Below, piece by piece: positions 1-5,235 of a stretch of DNA of 5,235 bases (within the stretch, counting starts at the first letter, position 1; every line of letters begins with the position of its first letter). The stretch is from Zwartia sp. (GTDB taxonomy: Bacteria > Pseudomonadota > Gammaproteobacteria > Burkholderiales > Burkholderiaceae_B), in the NCBI GenBank assembly GCA_030653405.1, contig JAURZO010000130.1, positions 1 to 5,235 of the forward strand. Direction: 5' to 3'. The translations under genes were made by a program, and so were the position numbers. The notes under the pieces were generated by a model that ran no database searches, was not told the origin of the DNA, and saw nothing but the letters and a program-made list of their open reading frames with translations.

Positions 1-304
1 ACCGCTGGGACAATGTTTGATTTTCTTCGGTGTTGATTTTGATGTGCAGCGCGCGATTGACATGCTTACCGGCACTGGCCTTAAACGTTGGCGCAAACAT
101 TTGGCAAGGACCGCACCACGATGCCCAAAAATCAGTGATCAAGGGCAACGGCGACTGTGACATCAGTTCGCCAAAGGTTTGTTCATCCACATCGATGGGC
201 GCCGACAGCAAGTCTTGTTTACAGGCGCCACAAATGGGTGAACCCGAGAGCCTCTCGATCGGCAGTTGATTGGTTTTTTGACAGTGGGGGCAAGTGATTT
301 TCAT
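1..304 (-). CDS. trxC: Thioredoxin 2 (TrxC), N-terminal part, cut by the left edge
   Basis: Zinc-binding thioredoxin that reduces protein disulfides in the cytosol, usually as part of oxidative-stress defence, and is recycled by thioredoxin reductase. The first 101 residues are in the window. Two CxxC pairs, C5-P-H-C8 and C25-G-A-C28, form the N-terminal zinc module typical of TrxC, with the same spacing as the E. coli protein. The thioredoxin fold follows, with the active site W63-C-G-P-C67 inside FWASWCGPCQMFAP. The remaining roughly 40 residues, including the cis-proline loop, lie beyond position 1. The ATG at 304-302 is supported by a GGAGA ribosome binding site six bases upstream and by the family N terminus. 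It starts 62 bases after the DUF2950 gene on the same strand with no obvious terminator between them, so read-through from that pair is possible. Family assignment is secure. Confidence 0.95.
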   Translation of the reverse strand, partial: MKITCPHCQKTNQLPIERLSGSPICGACKQDLLSAPIDVDEQTFGELMSQSPLPLITDFWASWCGPCQMFAPTFKASAGKHVNRALHIKINTEENQTLSQR

Positions 305-308
305 GATT

Positions 309-313
309 TCTCC
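309..313 (-). promoter_or_regulatory. Ribosome binding site of trxC
   Basis: On the minus strand the sequence reads GGAGA, four bases (AATC) before the ATG triplet at 304-302. It is a good Shine-Dalgarno match and fixes the trxC start. Confidence 0.7.
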
Positions 314-366
314 ATGGATGGATCCGCACAAACAATCTCTGCCACGCCACCATCAGCGCGTGCCGA

Positions 367-1272
367 TCAGAGATCGTCCTTGGAGACCTTTTGCCAAGAC
401 GCGTCTGGATTGAATATCGAGATTTGTCTCGCCAGACGATCCGTCGCAGGTCCCAAATTCTTTTGATAAACCTGACCCGCATGGTTCACAATAAAGGTCA
501 TCACACCTGTTTCACCATAAACGACTGGCCAGGCTATCAAAGCATACCCACCAATCATACGACCATTCACGATGTAATCAAGTTTGCCCCCTGGAGCCGC
601 GGCACCTTGCGACGTCAACACATGAAACAGGTAGCCGTGAAAGCCCCGCTCATCAATCCCGTCGACAGCCTTGGTCTGAGCAAAATACTCCCCGATCGGG
701 CTCAACGGCTCATCAGCATTGGTCGGCCAGTACAAGCCATCTCGTTTCCCAGGCGTGCTTTGCAAGCGTTGTGCGTATTGCAAAACGCCATCTCCCATCC
801 GGTCTTTTTCAGCGTATTCCATCTGCGCGTCCCCGTAGGCAAGCATCGCCTGAATCACTGCGATTTCATTGGATCCGATCGTGCGCTGTTTCATTTCCTG
901 AACGGCTTGATCCATGTCAAAACGCCAGTCAGCGCCTTGCTTGATCAGGGGGATTGGCAAGGTCCAGCCCTTATCACCCACGCTGATGTGCGCAACGGTG
1001 GGATTGTCCAGCACGATGGCATGGGCCTTGTCCCAAGCCGCAATAAACCGTTGATAATCTTCTTTGGTAGGTGCGGGAATGAAGTTTTGAAAATCATCCC
1101 CAAGCATCATGCGAAATAGTGTGGTGTCCTTTGCTTTGACCGCATAGCCAAACTCCTCCATCGCGGCCTGTGGCGTTTTAAATACCTGCTGAACACGTTG
1201 GGCCTGAACAGAAGTTGCCCCCATCAACAGTCCGAACGTCACTAAAATAATTGAACCAATGCGTGCAATCAT
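367..1272 (-). CDS. Secreted DUF2950 family protein
   Basis: Full-length DUF2950 protein of 301 residues and unknown biochemical role, predicted to be exported to the periplasm or envelope. Residues 1-24 form a signal peptide: a short basic start (MIAR), a hydrophobic core (IGSIILVTFGLLMGA) and a VQA cleavage site before QR. The mature part shows the family landmarks in order: FKTPQAAMEEFGYAVKAKD (31-49), the LPIPLIKQGADWRFD block (105-119), IGSNEIAVIQAMLAY (132-146), STPGKRDGLYWP (172-183), APGGKLDYIVNGRMIGGYAL (226-245) and GVMTFIVNHAGQVYQKNLGP (256-275), ending in DASWQKV. The reading frame stays open upstream to an ATG at 1395 inside the previous gene. I prefer the ATG at 1272 because the signal peptide begins there; the extra 41 residues would be polar, basic and encoded by a tandem repeat. 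The Shine-Dalgarno before 1272 is weak (GAG). The gene lies directly after the DUF3300 gene, a common arrangement that suggests joint function. Confidence 0.93.
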   Translation of the reverse strand: MIARIGSIILVTFGLLMGATSVQAQRVQQVFKTPQAAMEEFGYAVKAKDTTLFRMMLGDDFQNFIPAPTKEDYQRFIAAWDKAHAIVLDNPTVAHISVGDKGWTLPIPLIKQGADWRFDMDQAVQEMKQRTIGSNEIAVIQAMLAYGDAQMEYAEKDRMGDGVLQYAQRLQSTPGKRDGLYWPTNADEPLSPIGEYFAQTKAVDGIDERGFHGYLFHVLTSQGAAAPGGKLDYIVNGRMIGGYALIAWPVVYGETGVMTFIVNHAGQVYQKNLGPATDRLARQISIFNPDASWQKVSKDDL

Positions 1273-1336
1273 GGTGGTCTCAAAAAAGTCTAAAAGAATA
1301 CGCTTCAAAAAGCATGTATGTTCGCGGAGCGATAGG

Positions 1337-1378
1337 CTTGTCGCTTGTCTCTTGTCGCTTGTCGCTGATCGCTTGTCG
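1337..1378. repeat. Tandem heptamer array, six units of CTTGTCG
   Basis: Read on the plus strand, six contiguous 7-base units follow one another: CTTGTCG, CTTGTCT, CTTGTCG, CTTGTCG, CTGATCG and CTTGTCG. Four are identical; one differs at one base and one at two. On the minus strand, the coding sense here, the unit is CGACAAG. The array lies in the gap between the DUF3300 stop and the preferred DUF2950 start, so it would sit in the mRNA between the two genes. Seven is not a multiple of three, so gain or loss of a unit changes the frame of anything translated through it. Confidence 0.85.
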
Positions 1379-1381
1379 CCT

Positions 1382-2728
1382 TTAACCTCTGCCATGCCCT
1401 CTCATTCCGCCACCACCGCCGCCACCACCACCTCCGCCACCTCCACCTAAGCGGCCACCACCACCCGCGTTTGGACGCGAAGCCGCTGCGGCACTCGCGC
1501 GACCACGATCAATTTGTTGACGTCCCGCATCAACACCTCTAAAGGCATCCGAACGGGCAGTCGGCTGAGGTGCACGGTTTTGCATGGCCTCGCGCTGGGG
1601 TGCTGGACGATTTTGAATCGCGTCTCTTTGTGGAGCTGGACGATTCTGTTCAAGATTACGGGCCGGCGCATTGCCAGCAACGCGATCAGAAGCATTGGGA
1701 AGATTGCGCGCGGGCGCGGCGGCATTGGCGCCCGGTCTGGCTTGCGCATTACCGGGCGTTCTGTTCACGCCTTGCGCCGCGCCTTGAGCCGCGCCATGAC
1801 CACGCAGCTCATTTCTGGCGTTCACGGCATTCATATCACGTGTCGAATAACGTTGGCGCGAGCCATTGTCACGATAGGCGACCGCGCCACGGTGCTGCGG
1901 GTTGTGTTTCCAGTTGTTGTTGCCCTGACCGCCATAAAAGTTGTTATTGCGACTGATGCGGTTAAAGTTGTTGACGTTGATGTTGACGTCGCGATTGTTC
2001 CAGTTAAAGCCGCCAAAAATCGCCCCCGCAGCGGCCACGCCCGCTCCCCACATCAAGCCGCTCACAAGCGCCTGACCGGGATACCAACTCATCACCCCAG
2101 GATAATAAACAGGTGGATAGGACGGGTAAGCCCAGGTGCCGTAGACCACGGTTGGGTTGTAGGCAGGTACATAAATGACGCTCGGCTGCGCCGGCTCGAT
2201 GATGACGGTTTGATCTTGTACGATGACTTTCTGCTGCTCATTCGAATTCAGATTTCCAGCCTTTTGAGCCTGCAGACGCAAACGCTGAATTGAGTCCATC
2301 ACATCACCCTGTTGCGCAAGAAACGCATCACCGAGTTTCTGGGTCCAGTCAAGCTGCTCACTCATCATCGCCAAAACCTGTGGAAACGCCACGAGCGACT
2401 GCACGCTGGCATCCCAGGTTTGATCACTGACTTTGCTCAAGGCCGCATCACCGCCTTTGTTACCGGTTGTCTTTGACCACCGCGCCGCTTGCACGATTTC
2501 GAGAGGATAGGTCGCAGCCATCAGCACCTGCGACAGAAGCGCGTCCGGGTAGAGGGCGATCGGCGCGAGCATGGCATCAATCTCTTGCGCGGCAAACACT
2601 GGCGCGTTGGCGGTTTGAGCTTGAGCATTTGCGGGGGCAGCAGCGCCCGTTGATTGACCAAGGGTCGGCGCTGCCCACATCACAGTGAGTGCGAGCGCAA
2701 GCGTCGACAGGCGGGTTGGGTTCTGCAT
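1382..2728 (-). CDS. Secreted DUF3300 family protein with Asn-rich and poly-Gly tail
   Basis: DUF3300 protein of 448 residues and unknown function, predicted to be exported. Residues 1-24 or so form a signal peptide (hydrophobic LALALTVMWAAP, then TLG before QS), followed by an Ala/Gln/Asn-rich linker. The DUF3300 domain spans about 46-240, with the hallmark LAPIALYPDALLSQVLMA (54-71), TYPLEIVQAARW (73-84), W105-D106, LVAFPQVLAMM (112-122) and PSVIYVPAYNPTVVYG (182-197). A Tyr/Pro segment (199-217) and a Gly/Ala hydrophobic stretch (223-240) follow. The rest is low complexity: an Asn-rich part (242-276), Ala/Arg/Gln/Pro-rich sequence with an 11-residue repeat (361-382), a run of 14 glycines (428-441) and a final MRGHGRG. 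Such tails are common in this family. The ATG at 2728 has an AGGA ribosome binding site and the signal peptide begins at once. It is the first gene of the leftward cluster and is probably cotranscribed with DUF2950. Confidence 0.93.
   Translation of the reverse strand: MQNPTRLSTLALALTVMWAAPTLGQSTGAAAPANAQAQTANAPVFAAQEIDAMLAPIALYPDALLSQVLMAATYPLEIVQAARWSKTTGNKGGDAALSKVSDQTWDASVQSLVAFPQVLAMMSEQLDWTQKLGDAFLAQQGDVMDSIQRLRLQAQKAGNLNSNEQQKVIVQDQTVIIEPAQPSVIYVPAYNPTVVYGTWAYPSYPPVYYPGVMSWYPGQALVSGLMWGAGVAAAGAIFGGFNWNNRDVNINVNNFNRISRNNNFYGGQGNNNWKHNPQHRGAVAYRDNGSRQRYSTRDMNAVNARNELRGHGAAQGAAQGVNRTPGNAQARPGANAAAPARNLPNASDRVAGNAPARNLEQNRPAPQRDAIQNRPAPQREAMQNRAPQPTARSDAFRGVDAGRQQIDRGRASAAAASRPNAGGGGRLGGGGGGGGGGGGGGMRGHGRG
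1406..1447 (-). repeat. Poly-glycine codon tract (14 GGN codons)
   Basis: Fourteen consecutive glycine codons (mixed GGT, GGC and GGA) encode residues 428-441 of the DUF3300 protein, close to its C terminus. The mixed codons argue for some selection on the protein rather than pure slippage. The GGN triplet pattern is still prone to in-frame expansion or contraction. Confidence 0.8.
1583..1648 (-). repeat. Two 33-base in-frame repeats in the DUF3300 tail
   Basis: The DUF3300 protein has tandem 11-residue units at 361-371 (QNRPAPQRDAI) and 372-382 (QNRPAPQREAM). A partial third copy begins QNRAPQP. The DNA repeats are diverged, so the duplication is not very recent. The tail is probably disordered and rich in Gln, Arg and Pro. 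Confidence 0.7.
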
Positions 2729-2734
2729 GATTTT

Positions 2735-2738
2735 TCCT
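2735..2738 (-). promoter_or_regulatory. Ribosome binding site of the DUF3300 gene
   Basis: The minus strand reads AGGA followed by AAAATC and the ATG at 2728, a spacing of six bases. It is a reasonable Shine-Dalgarno and supports this start. Confidence 0.55.
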
Positions 2739-2741
2739 AAT

Positions 2742-2835
2742 CAGTCATCTGCAATGCACATAAAAGTGCGACGTGTACCGCACCTCTGAATTACAAATAT
2801 TACAATCGTTGCCGATTGCGCAAACAGTCATCTGC
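2742..2835. repeat. 11-base direct repeat CAGTCATCTGC, 83 bases apart
   Basis: CAGTCATCTGC occurs exactly at 2742-2752 and 2825-2835. The start-to-start distance of 83 bases is close to eight helical turns, so both copies face the same side of the DNA. They flank the most likely promoter area of the leftward genes. This fits a pair of binding sites for one regulator, but no known consensus is recognised. Confidence 0.5.
2797..2823 (-). promoter_or_regulatory. Weak candidate promoter of the DUF3300-DUF2950 cluster, with an overlapping palindrome
   Basis: On the minus strand TTGCGC (2823-2818) and TAATAT (2802-2797) stand 15 bases apart, or 16 if TTTGCG is taken as the -35. Both boxes are poor matches to the sigma-70 consensus. 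The spacer is nearly filled by a perfect palindrome, CAATCG-TTGC-CGATTG (2803-2818), which could be an operator. If this is the promoter, the leader would be about 60 bases. It is offered as the best candidate in the gap, not as a firm call. Confidence 0.22.
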
Positions 2836-2849
2836 TGTGAATCATAAAA

Positions 2850-2865
2850 TTTAAATGCGTTTAAA
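2850..2865. repeat. AT-rich inverted repeat TTTAAA-N4-TTTAAA
   Basis: Two TTTAAA hexamers, each self-complementary, are separated by TGCG in the middle of the divergent intergenic region. The site is short and AT-rich, so chance is possible. A regulator site or an easily melted segment is an alternative reading. Confidence 0.3.
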
Positions 2866-2883
2866 AGTCGAAAAACAACAGGC

Positions 2884-2901
2884 ATACACCCTCAGGTGTA
2901 T
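2884..2901. promoter_or_regulatory. Perfect palindrome ATACACC-N4-GGTGTAT, possible operator
   Basis: An 18-base element has two perfect 7-base arms around CTCA, about 107 bases before the ATG of the TAXI gene and about 156 bases before the DUF3300 start. It has no following T-run on either strand, and a terminator would make little sense between divergent genes. A dimeric repressor or activator site is therefore the more natural reading. The regulator is not identifiable from the window. Confidence 0.45.
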
Positions 2902-2929
2902 TCAATAATCCACGTTCGTCGTCAAAACA

Positions 2930-2949
2930 ATATGCTCGACGATATGCTC
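2930..2949. repeat. Short direct repeat ATATGCTC, twice, 12 bases apart
   Basis: ATATGCTC occurs at 2930-2937 and 2942-2949. It partly overlaps an inverted repeat TCGTCG (2916-2921) / CGACGA (2937-2942). It lies 59-78 bases upstream of the TAXI ATG, where a promoter or activator site would be expected. No clear -35/-10 pair is visible here. Confidence 0.3.
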
Positions 2950-3007
2950 TCATAGCCCAAATTTGACCGATAATCATCGATTAGGGAAACGTTCCTGATT
3001 GATCGAT

Positions 3008-4399
3008 ATGGCCAAAACTAAGAAAAACAAAGAACCCTCTCTCGTCGCGCATTCCCTGCGATCTCTCCTTCAAGAGATCGTGGGTTGGCGTAACTTCATT
3101 TTTACGGAGTGGCCTCTCTTTTTGCTGATGGCAGCAGGGGTCACGATGTTGCTATTCGTCTCTGAGCCCCTTCCCCCGCGAAACGTTTATCTCTCGGTAG
3201 GACAACCTGGGTCGAGTTTTGAACAGCTTGGCAACAAATTCAAACGCTACTTTGATGAAGAGGGCATCACTTTGAATTTTGTGTATACCGACGGCTATAC
3301 ACAAAGTATGCAAGAAATCAGTAATCCTGACTCCAAAGTGACCGCAGCATTTTCTCTTGCGGGAATCTCATCAAAATCCAAATACCCAAACTTACAAACC
3401 CTAGGCAGCATTGAGTACGTGCCACTGTGGCTGTTTCATCGAGGTCAAGAGCTCGACACCAGTACCGTGCTCGAAGCATTCCGAGACAAAACTGTTGCAA
3501 TGGGCCCCGCAGGAAGCGGCACTTCGATCTTGACCAATCGACTGCTTTCCCTCACAAATTTAGATGTCAATCAATTGCACAACTTCGTGCATATGGGTGC
3601 TGCGCAGGCCACGGAGAAACTGATTGACGGCGAAATATTCGCCATGTTCATCGCTGATGCTGAAAATGGACCTAATCTACAAAAACTCCTTAAGCATGAT
3701 GACATTCATCCGTTCAATTTCGAATACGCGCAAGCCATCTCAAAAAAGCTGCCGATACTGATTCCCGTTGTTTTGCCCAAAGGATCCTTGGATCTGAAAG
3801 ACCGCCGTCCTGTAAAAGATGTCAATATGTTGGCTACGACCGCGACACTGCTCATCAAAAAAGACACCCATCCCGCCATTCAACATATTTTCATGAGGGG
3901 CGCGGAGCTCATCAGCCGTGACCTTGAGCCGCTTTTTTCAAATCCGGATTTTTTCCCGGCCTATCTGGATCACAGCTTTCCGCTCAGCCCGATTGCACAT
4001 CGCTATTACGAAAGAGGCGCACCTATCCTCATGGATAAGCTCCCGTTATGGCTGGTCAGCTATCTGGACAAAATCTGGCTGCTGCTCGTCGGCTCGTTTG
4101 CGGTCATTTTTCCAATCGTAAAGCTCTTTCCCAACTATGGACGCAACCGCGCAGTCCTGATTATTTCGAATGCCTATGTTGAGCTTCTGGATATCGAGCG
4201 GATTGCCGTCGAAACGAAAAGCATCAACAAACTCCGTGAGCTGCAAATTCGTCTTGAGGAGTTAAATAGTGAAATGCTTGAGATCGACATCATGACTGAA
4301 GAAATGAATCGGCTTTACTCGATGAAAAGTGCGCTGAACACTGTGCGACAACTCGTTGCCAATAAGCTCAAGGAGCTTAGCCTGTCACAGGCCACTTAA
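3008..4399 (+). CDS. Membrane-anchored TAXI-type (TRAP) solute-binding protein with cytoplasmic coiled coil
   Basis: Protein of 463 residues related to TAXI solute receptors (COG2358 type) of TRAP transporters, which normally capture organic acids in the periplasm. After a basic N terminus (KTKKNK) and an amphipathic stretch, a membrane segment spans about 35-52 (WPLFLLMAAGVTMLLFVS). The receptor domain covers about 60-330, with VGQPGSSFEQLG near its start and the family-like G166-PAGSGT-172. A second membrane segment lies at about 356-374 (IWLLLVGSFAVIFPIVKLF), followed by basic residues and a charged, probably coiled-coil tail (about 395-455). Both ends should therefore be cytoplasmic, unlike ordinary TAXI receptors, which are soluble and about 320-330 residues long. 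No TRAP permease gene is visible nearby. The start is uncertain: a TTG at 2999 adds three residues and has AGGG 12 bases upstream, while the ATG at 3008 has no clear Shine-Dalgarno. The ligand cannot be inferred. A sensing role, or service to a permease encoded elsewhere, is possible. Confidence 0.87.
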   Translation: MAKTKKNKEPSLVAHSLRSLLQEIVGWRNFIFTEWPLFLLMAAGVTMLLFVSEPLPPRNVYLSVGQPGSSFEQLGNKFKRYFDEEGITLNFVYTDGYTQSMQEISNPDSKVTAAFSLAGISSKSKYPNLQTLGSIEYVPLWLFHRGQELDTSTVLEAFRDKTVAMGPAGSGTSILTNRLLSLTNLDVNQLHNFVHMGAAQATEKLIDGEIFAMFIADAENGPNLQKLLKHDDIHPFNFEYAQAISKKLPILIPVVLPKGSLDLKDRRPVKDVNMLATTATLLIKKDTHPAIQHIFMRGAELISRDLEPLFSNPDFFPAYLDHSFPLSPIAHRYYERGAPILMDKLPLWLVSYLDKIWLLLVGSFAVIFPIVKLFPNYGRNRAVLIISNAYVELLDIERIAVETKSINKLRELQIRLEELNSEMLEIDIMTEEMNRLYSMKSALNTVRQLVANKLKELSLSQAT

Positions 4400-4505
4400 G
4401 CAACCCGCACCAGCACACTACGGCAAGCAAATATCCAGTACATTTCTCGCTGCTGGAAACCGACCTATATCTGGCAATTCGACCTACCCACTCCGGACGC
4501 CCATC
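4400..4505 (+). other. Intergenic gap between the TAXI receptor and the sodium channel
   Basis: The gap is 106 bases long. I see no hairpin followed by a T-run and no good -35/-10 pair, and the channel start has only a poor GGAC-like Shine-Dalgarno. Cotranscription of the two genes is therefore possible but not shown. Confidence 0.4.
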
Positions 4506-5235
4506 ATGTCATCGACAGCCCGTAATGAGACGACCTCTGCAATGCAACGCTCTGTCCAACAACTTGTAGAAGCCCCAAGATTCGGCAAGTTCATTCTCAC
4601 CCTTATTATTCTCACTGCAATTATTCTTGGTCTTGAGACCTCCAAGGAAATTTTTGCGCAATGGGGGAACACGCTTGAGTTCATCAACAATGTGTTCTTG
4701 GTGGTCTTTGTGGTCGAGTTGTTGTTGCGCATGTTTGCATGGAGAATGCGGTTTTTCAAGGACCCTTGGAGTTTGTTCGATTTGATCGTCGTAGGAATTG
4801 CGCTGATCCCAGCCTCTGGACCGTTGGCTATTTTGCGCGCACTGCGTGTGCTCAGGGTTCTGAGAATCGTATCCGCAGTGCCCTCCATGCGACGCGTCGT
4901 GACCACGCTGCTTGGCGCACTCCCTGGACTCGGCGCGATTGCAGTGCTGCTTAGCCTGATCTATTACGTGTTTGCGGTCATCGCAACAAAAATATTTGGT
5001 GACGCCTTTCCGGATTGGTTCGGTACGCTTGGACAGTCGCTCTACACGCTCTTTCAAGTCATGACGCTCGAAAGTTGGTCAATGGGTATTTCTCGCCCCG
5101 TCATGGAAGAATTCCCCTACGCTTGGATCTTTTTCATCCCATTCATCTTGATCGCGACGTTCACGATGCTGAACCTGTTTATCGCGATTATTGTGAATGC
5201 GATGCAAAGCTTTAATGACGATGAACATGCGGCTG
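4506..5235 (+). CDS. Bacterial voltage-gated sodium channel (BacNav), cut by the right edge
   Basis: Inner-membrane, homotetrameric, voltage-gated sodium channel of the NaChBac/NavAb/NavMs type; 243 residues are in the window. The voltage sensor has S1 (about 28-44), S2 with acidic E71 in VVELLLR (69-75), S3 with D92 in LFDLIVVG (90-97), and S4 with four arginines three apart, R111, R114, R117 and R120. The S4-S5 linker follows (VPSMRRVV). S5 covers about 140-163. The pore loop LFQVMTLESWSMG (182-194) contains the TLESW selectivity filter, with E189 as the sodium-selecting residue and the same TLESWSM string as NavAb. S6 is about 205-233 (FIPFILIATFTMLNLFIAIIVNAM). The C-terminal neck and coiled coil, about 20-40 residues, lie beyond 5235. 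I chose the ATG at 4506; the ATG at 4542 would remove 12 polar residues, and neither has a strong ribosome binding site. The gene follows the TAXI receptor on the same strand. Confidence 0.95.
   Translation, partial: MSSTARNETTSAMQRSVQQLVEAPRFGKFILTLIILTAIILGLETSKEIFAQWGNTLEFINNVFLVVFVVELLLRMFAWRMRFFKDPWSLFDLIVVGIALIPASGPLAILRALRVLRVLRIVSAVPSMRRVVTTLLGALPGLGAIAVLLSLIYYVFAVIATKIFGDAFPDWFGTLGQSLYTLFQVMTLESWSMGISRPVMEEFPYAWIFFIPFILIATFTMLNLFIAIIVNAMQSFNDDEHAA

Noticed and set aside
305..366. Possible terminator between DUF2950 and trxC
   Set aside because: CACGC and GCGTG arms can be drawn, but they are short, widely spaced and lack a T-run.
391..1119. Plus-strand open frame of 242 codons
   Set aside because: It lies wholly antisense to the DUF2950 gene, whose protein matches a known family along its length. 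The plus-strand translation has no recognisable domain and is a shadow.
1337..1378. Heptamer array as a CRISPR-like structure
   Set aside because: The units are contiguous, only 7 bases long and have no spacers.
1273..1395. 41-residue N-terminal extension of the DUF2950 protein from the ATG at 1395
   Set aside because: It is polar, encoded partly by the heptamer array, and would put 41 residues before a normal signal peptide. The start at 1272 is more plausible, though the extension is discussed as a possible variant.
1514..2293. Plus-strand open frame of 259 codons, with a smaller one at 1570-1956
   Set aside because: These are antisense to the low-complexity and core parts of the DUF3300 gene. 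The composition (many Arg, Ile, Val) is what the repetitive opposite strand would give, and no domain is visible.
2963..2968. TTGACC as a -35 box for the TAXI gene
   Set aside because: The bases about 17 further on do not resemble a -10 box, and transcription would begin almost at the start codon.
4428..4475. Hairpin or promoter in the gap before the sodium channel
   Set aside because: CCAG/CTGG pairings and a TATATC string exist, but there is no T-run and no matching -35 at the right distance.
4509..5057. Minus-strand open frames of 182 and 140 codons
   Set aside because: They are antisense to the sodium channel gene, which is unmistakable. The translations are rich in Arg, His, Gln and Asn with no family features.

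Overview
The window looks like chromosomal DNA of a betaproteobacterium, most likely in the order Burkholderiales. This is inferred from moderate GC, a TrxC-type thioredoxin, a DUF3300/DUF2950 envelope gene pair, a TAXI-type solute receptor and a NavAb/NavMs-like sodium channel. No single feature fixes the genus. Both ends of the window cut through genes.

Left half (about 1-2728, minus strand). Three genes are read leftwards: a secreted DUF3300 protein, a secreted DUF2950 protein, and thioredoxin 2 (trxC), which runs off the left edge. The gaps are about 110 and 62 bases, and no convincing terminator lies between them, so one transcript is plausible. The first two genes form a familiar pair of unknown function. 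Both products carry signal peptides and should act in the periplasm or envelope. The gap between them holds a tandem array of six heptamers (1337-1378).

Middle (2729-3007). This is an AT-rich divergent intergenic region of about 280 bases. It is rich in short symmetric elements: an 11-base direct repeat 83 bases apart, a 7-base-arm palindrome, a 6-base-arm palindrome and other short repeats. It must hold the promoters of both the leftward cluster and the rightward genes.

Right half (3008-5235, plus strand). The first gene encodes an unusual TAXI-type (TRAP-transporter-associated) solute-binding protein. It is fixed in the membrane by segments at both ends of the periplasmic domain and carries a cytoplasmic coiled-coil tail. 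About 106 bases later comes a bacterial voltage-gated sodium channel (BacNav) that runs off the right edge. No TRAP permease gene is visible. The receptor architecture suggests sensing or a non-canonical transport partner rather than an ordinary soluble receptor. The adjacency to a sodium channel is the most intriguing feature of the window, but a functional link is inference. I saw no mobile element, CRISPR array, tRNA or rRNA.
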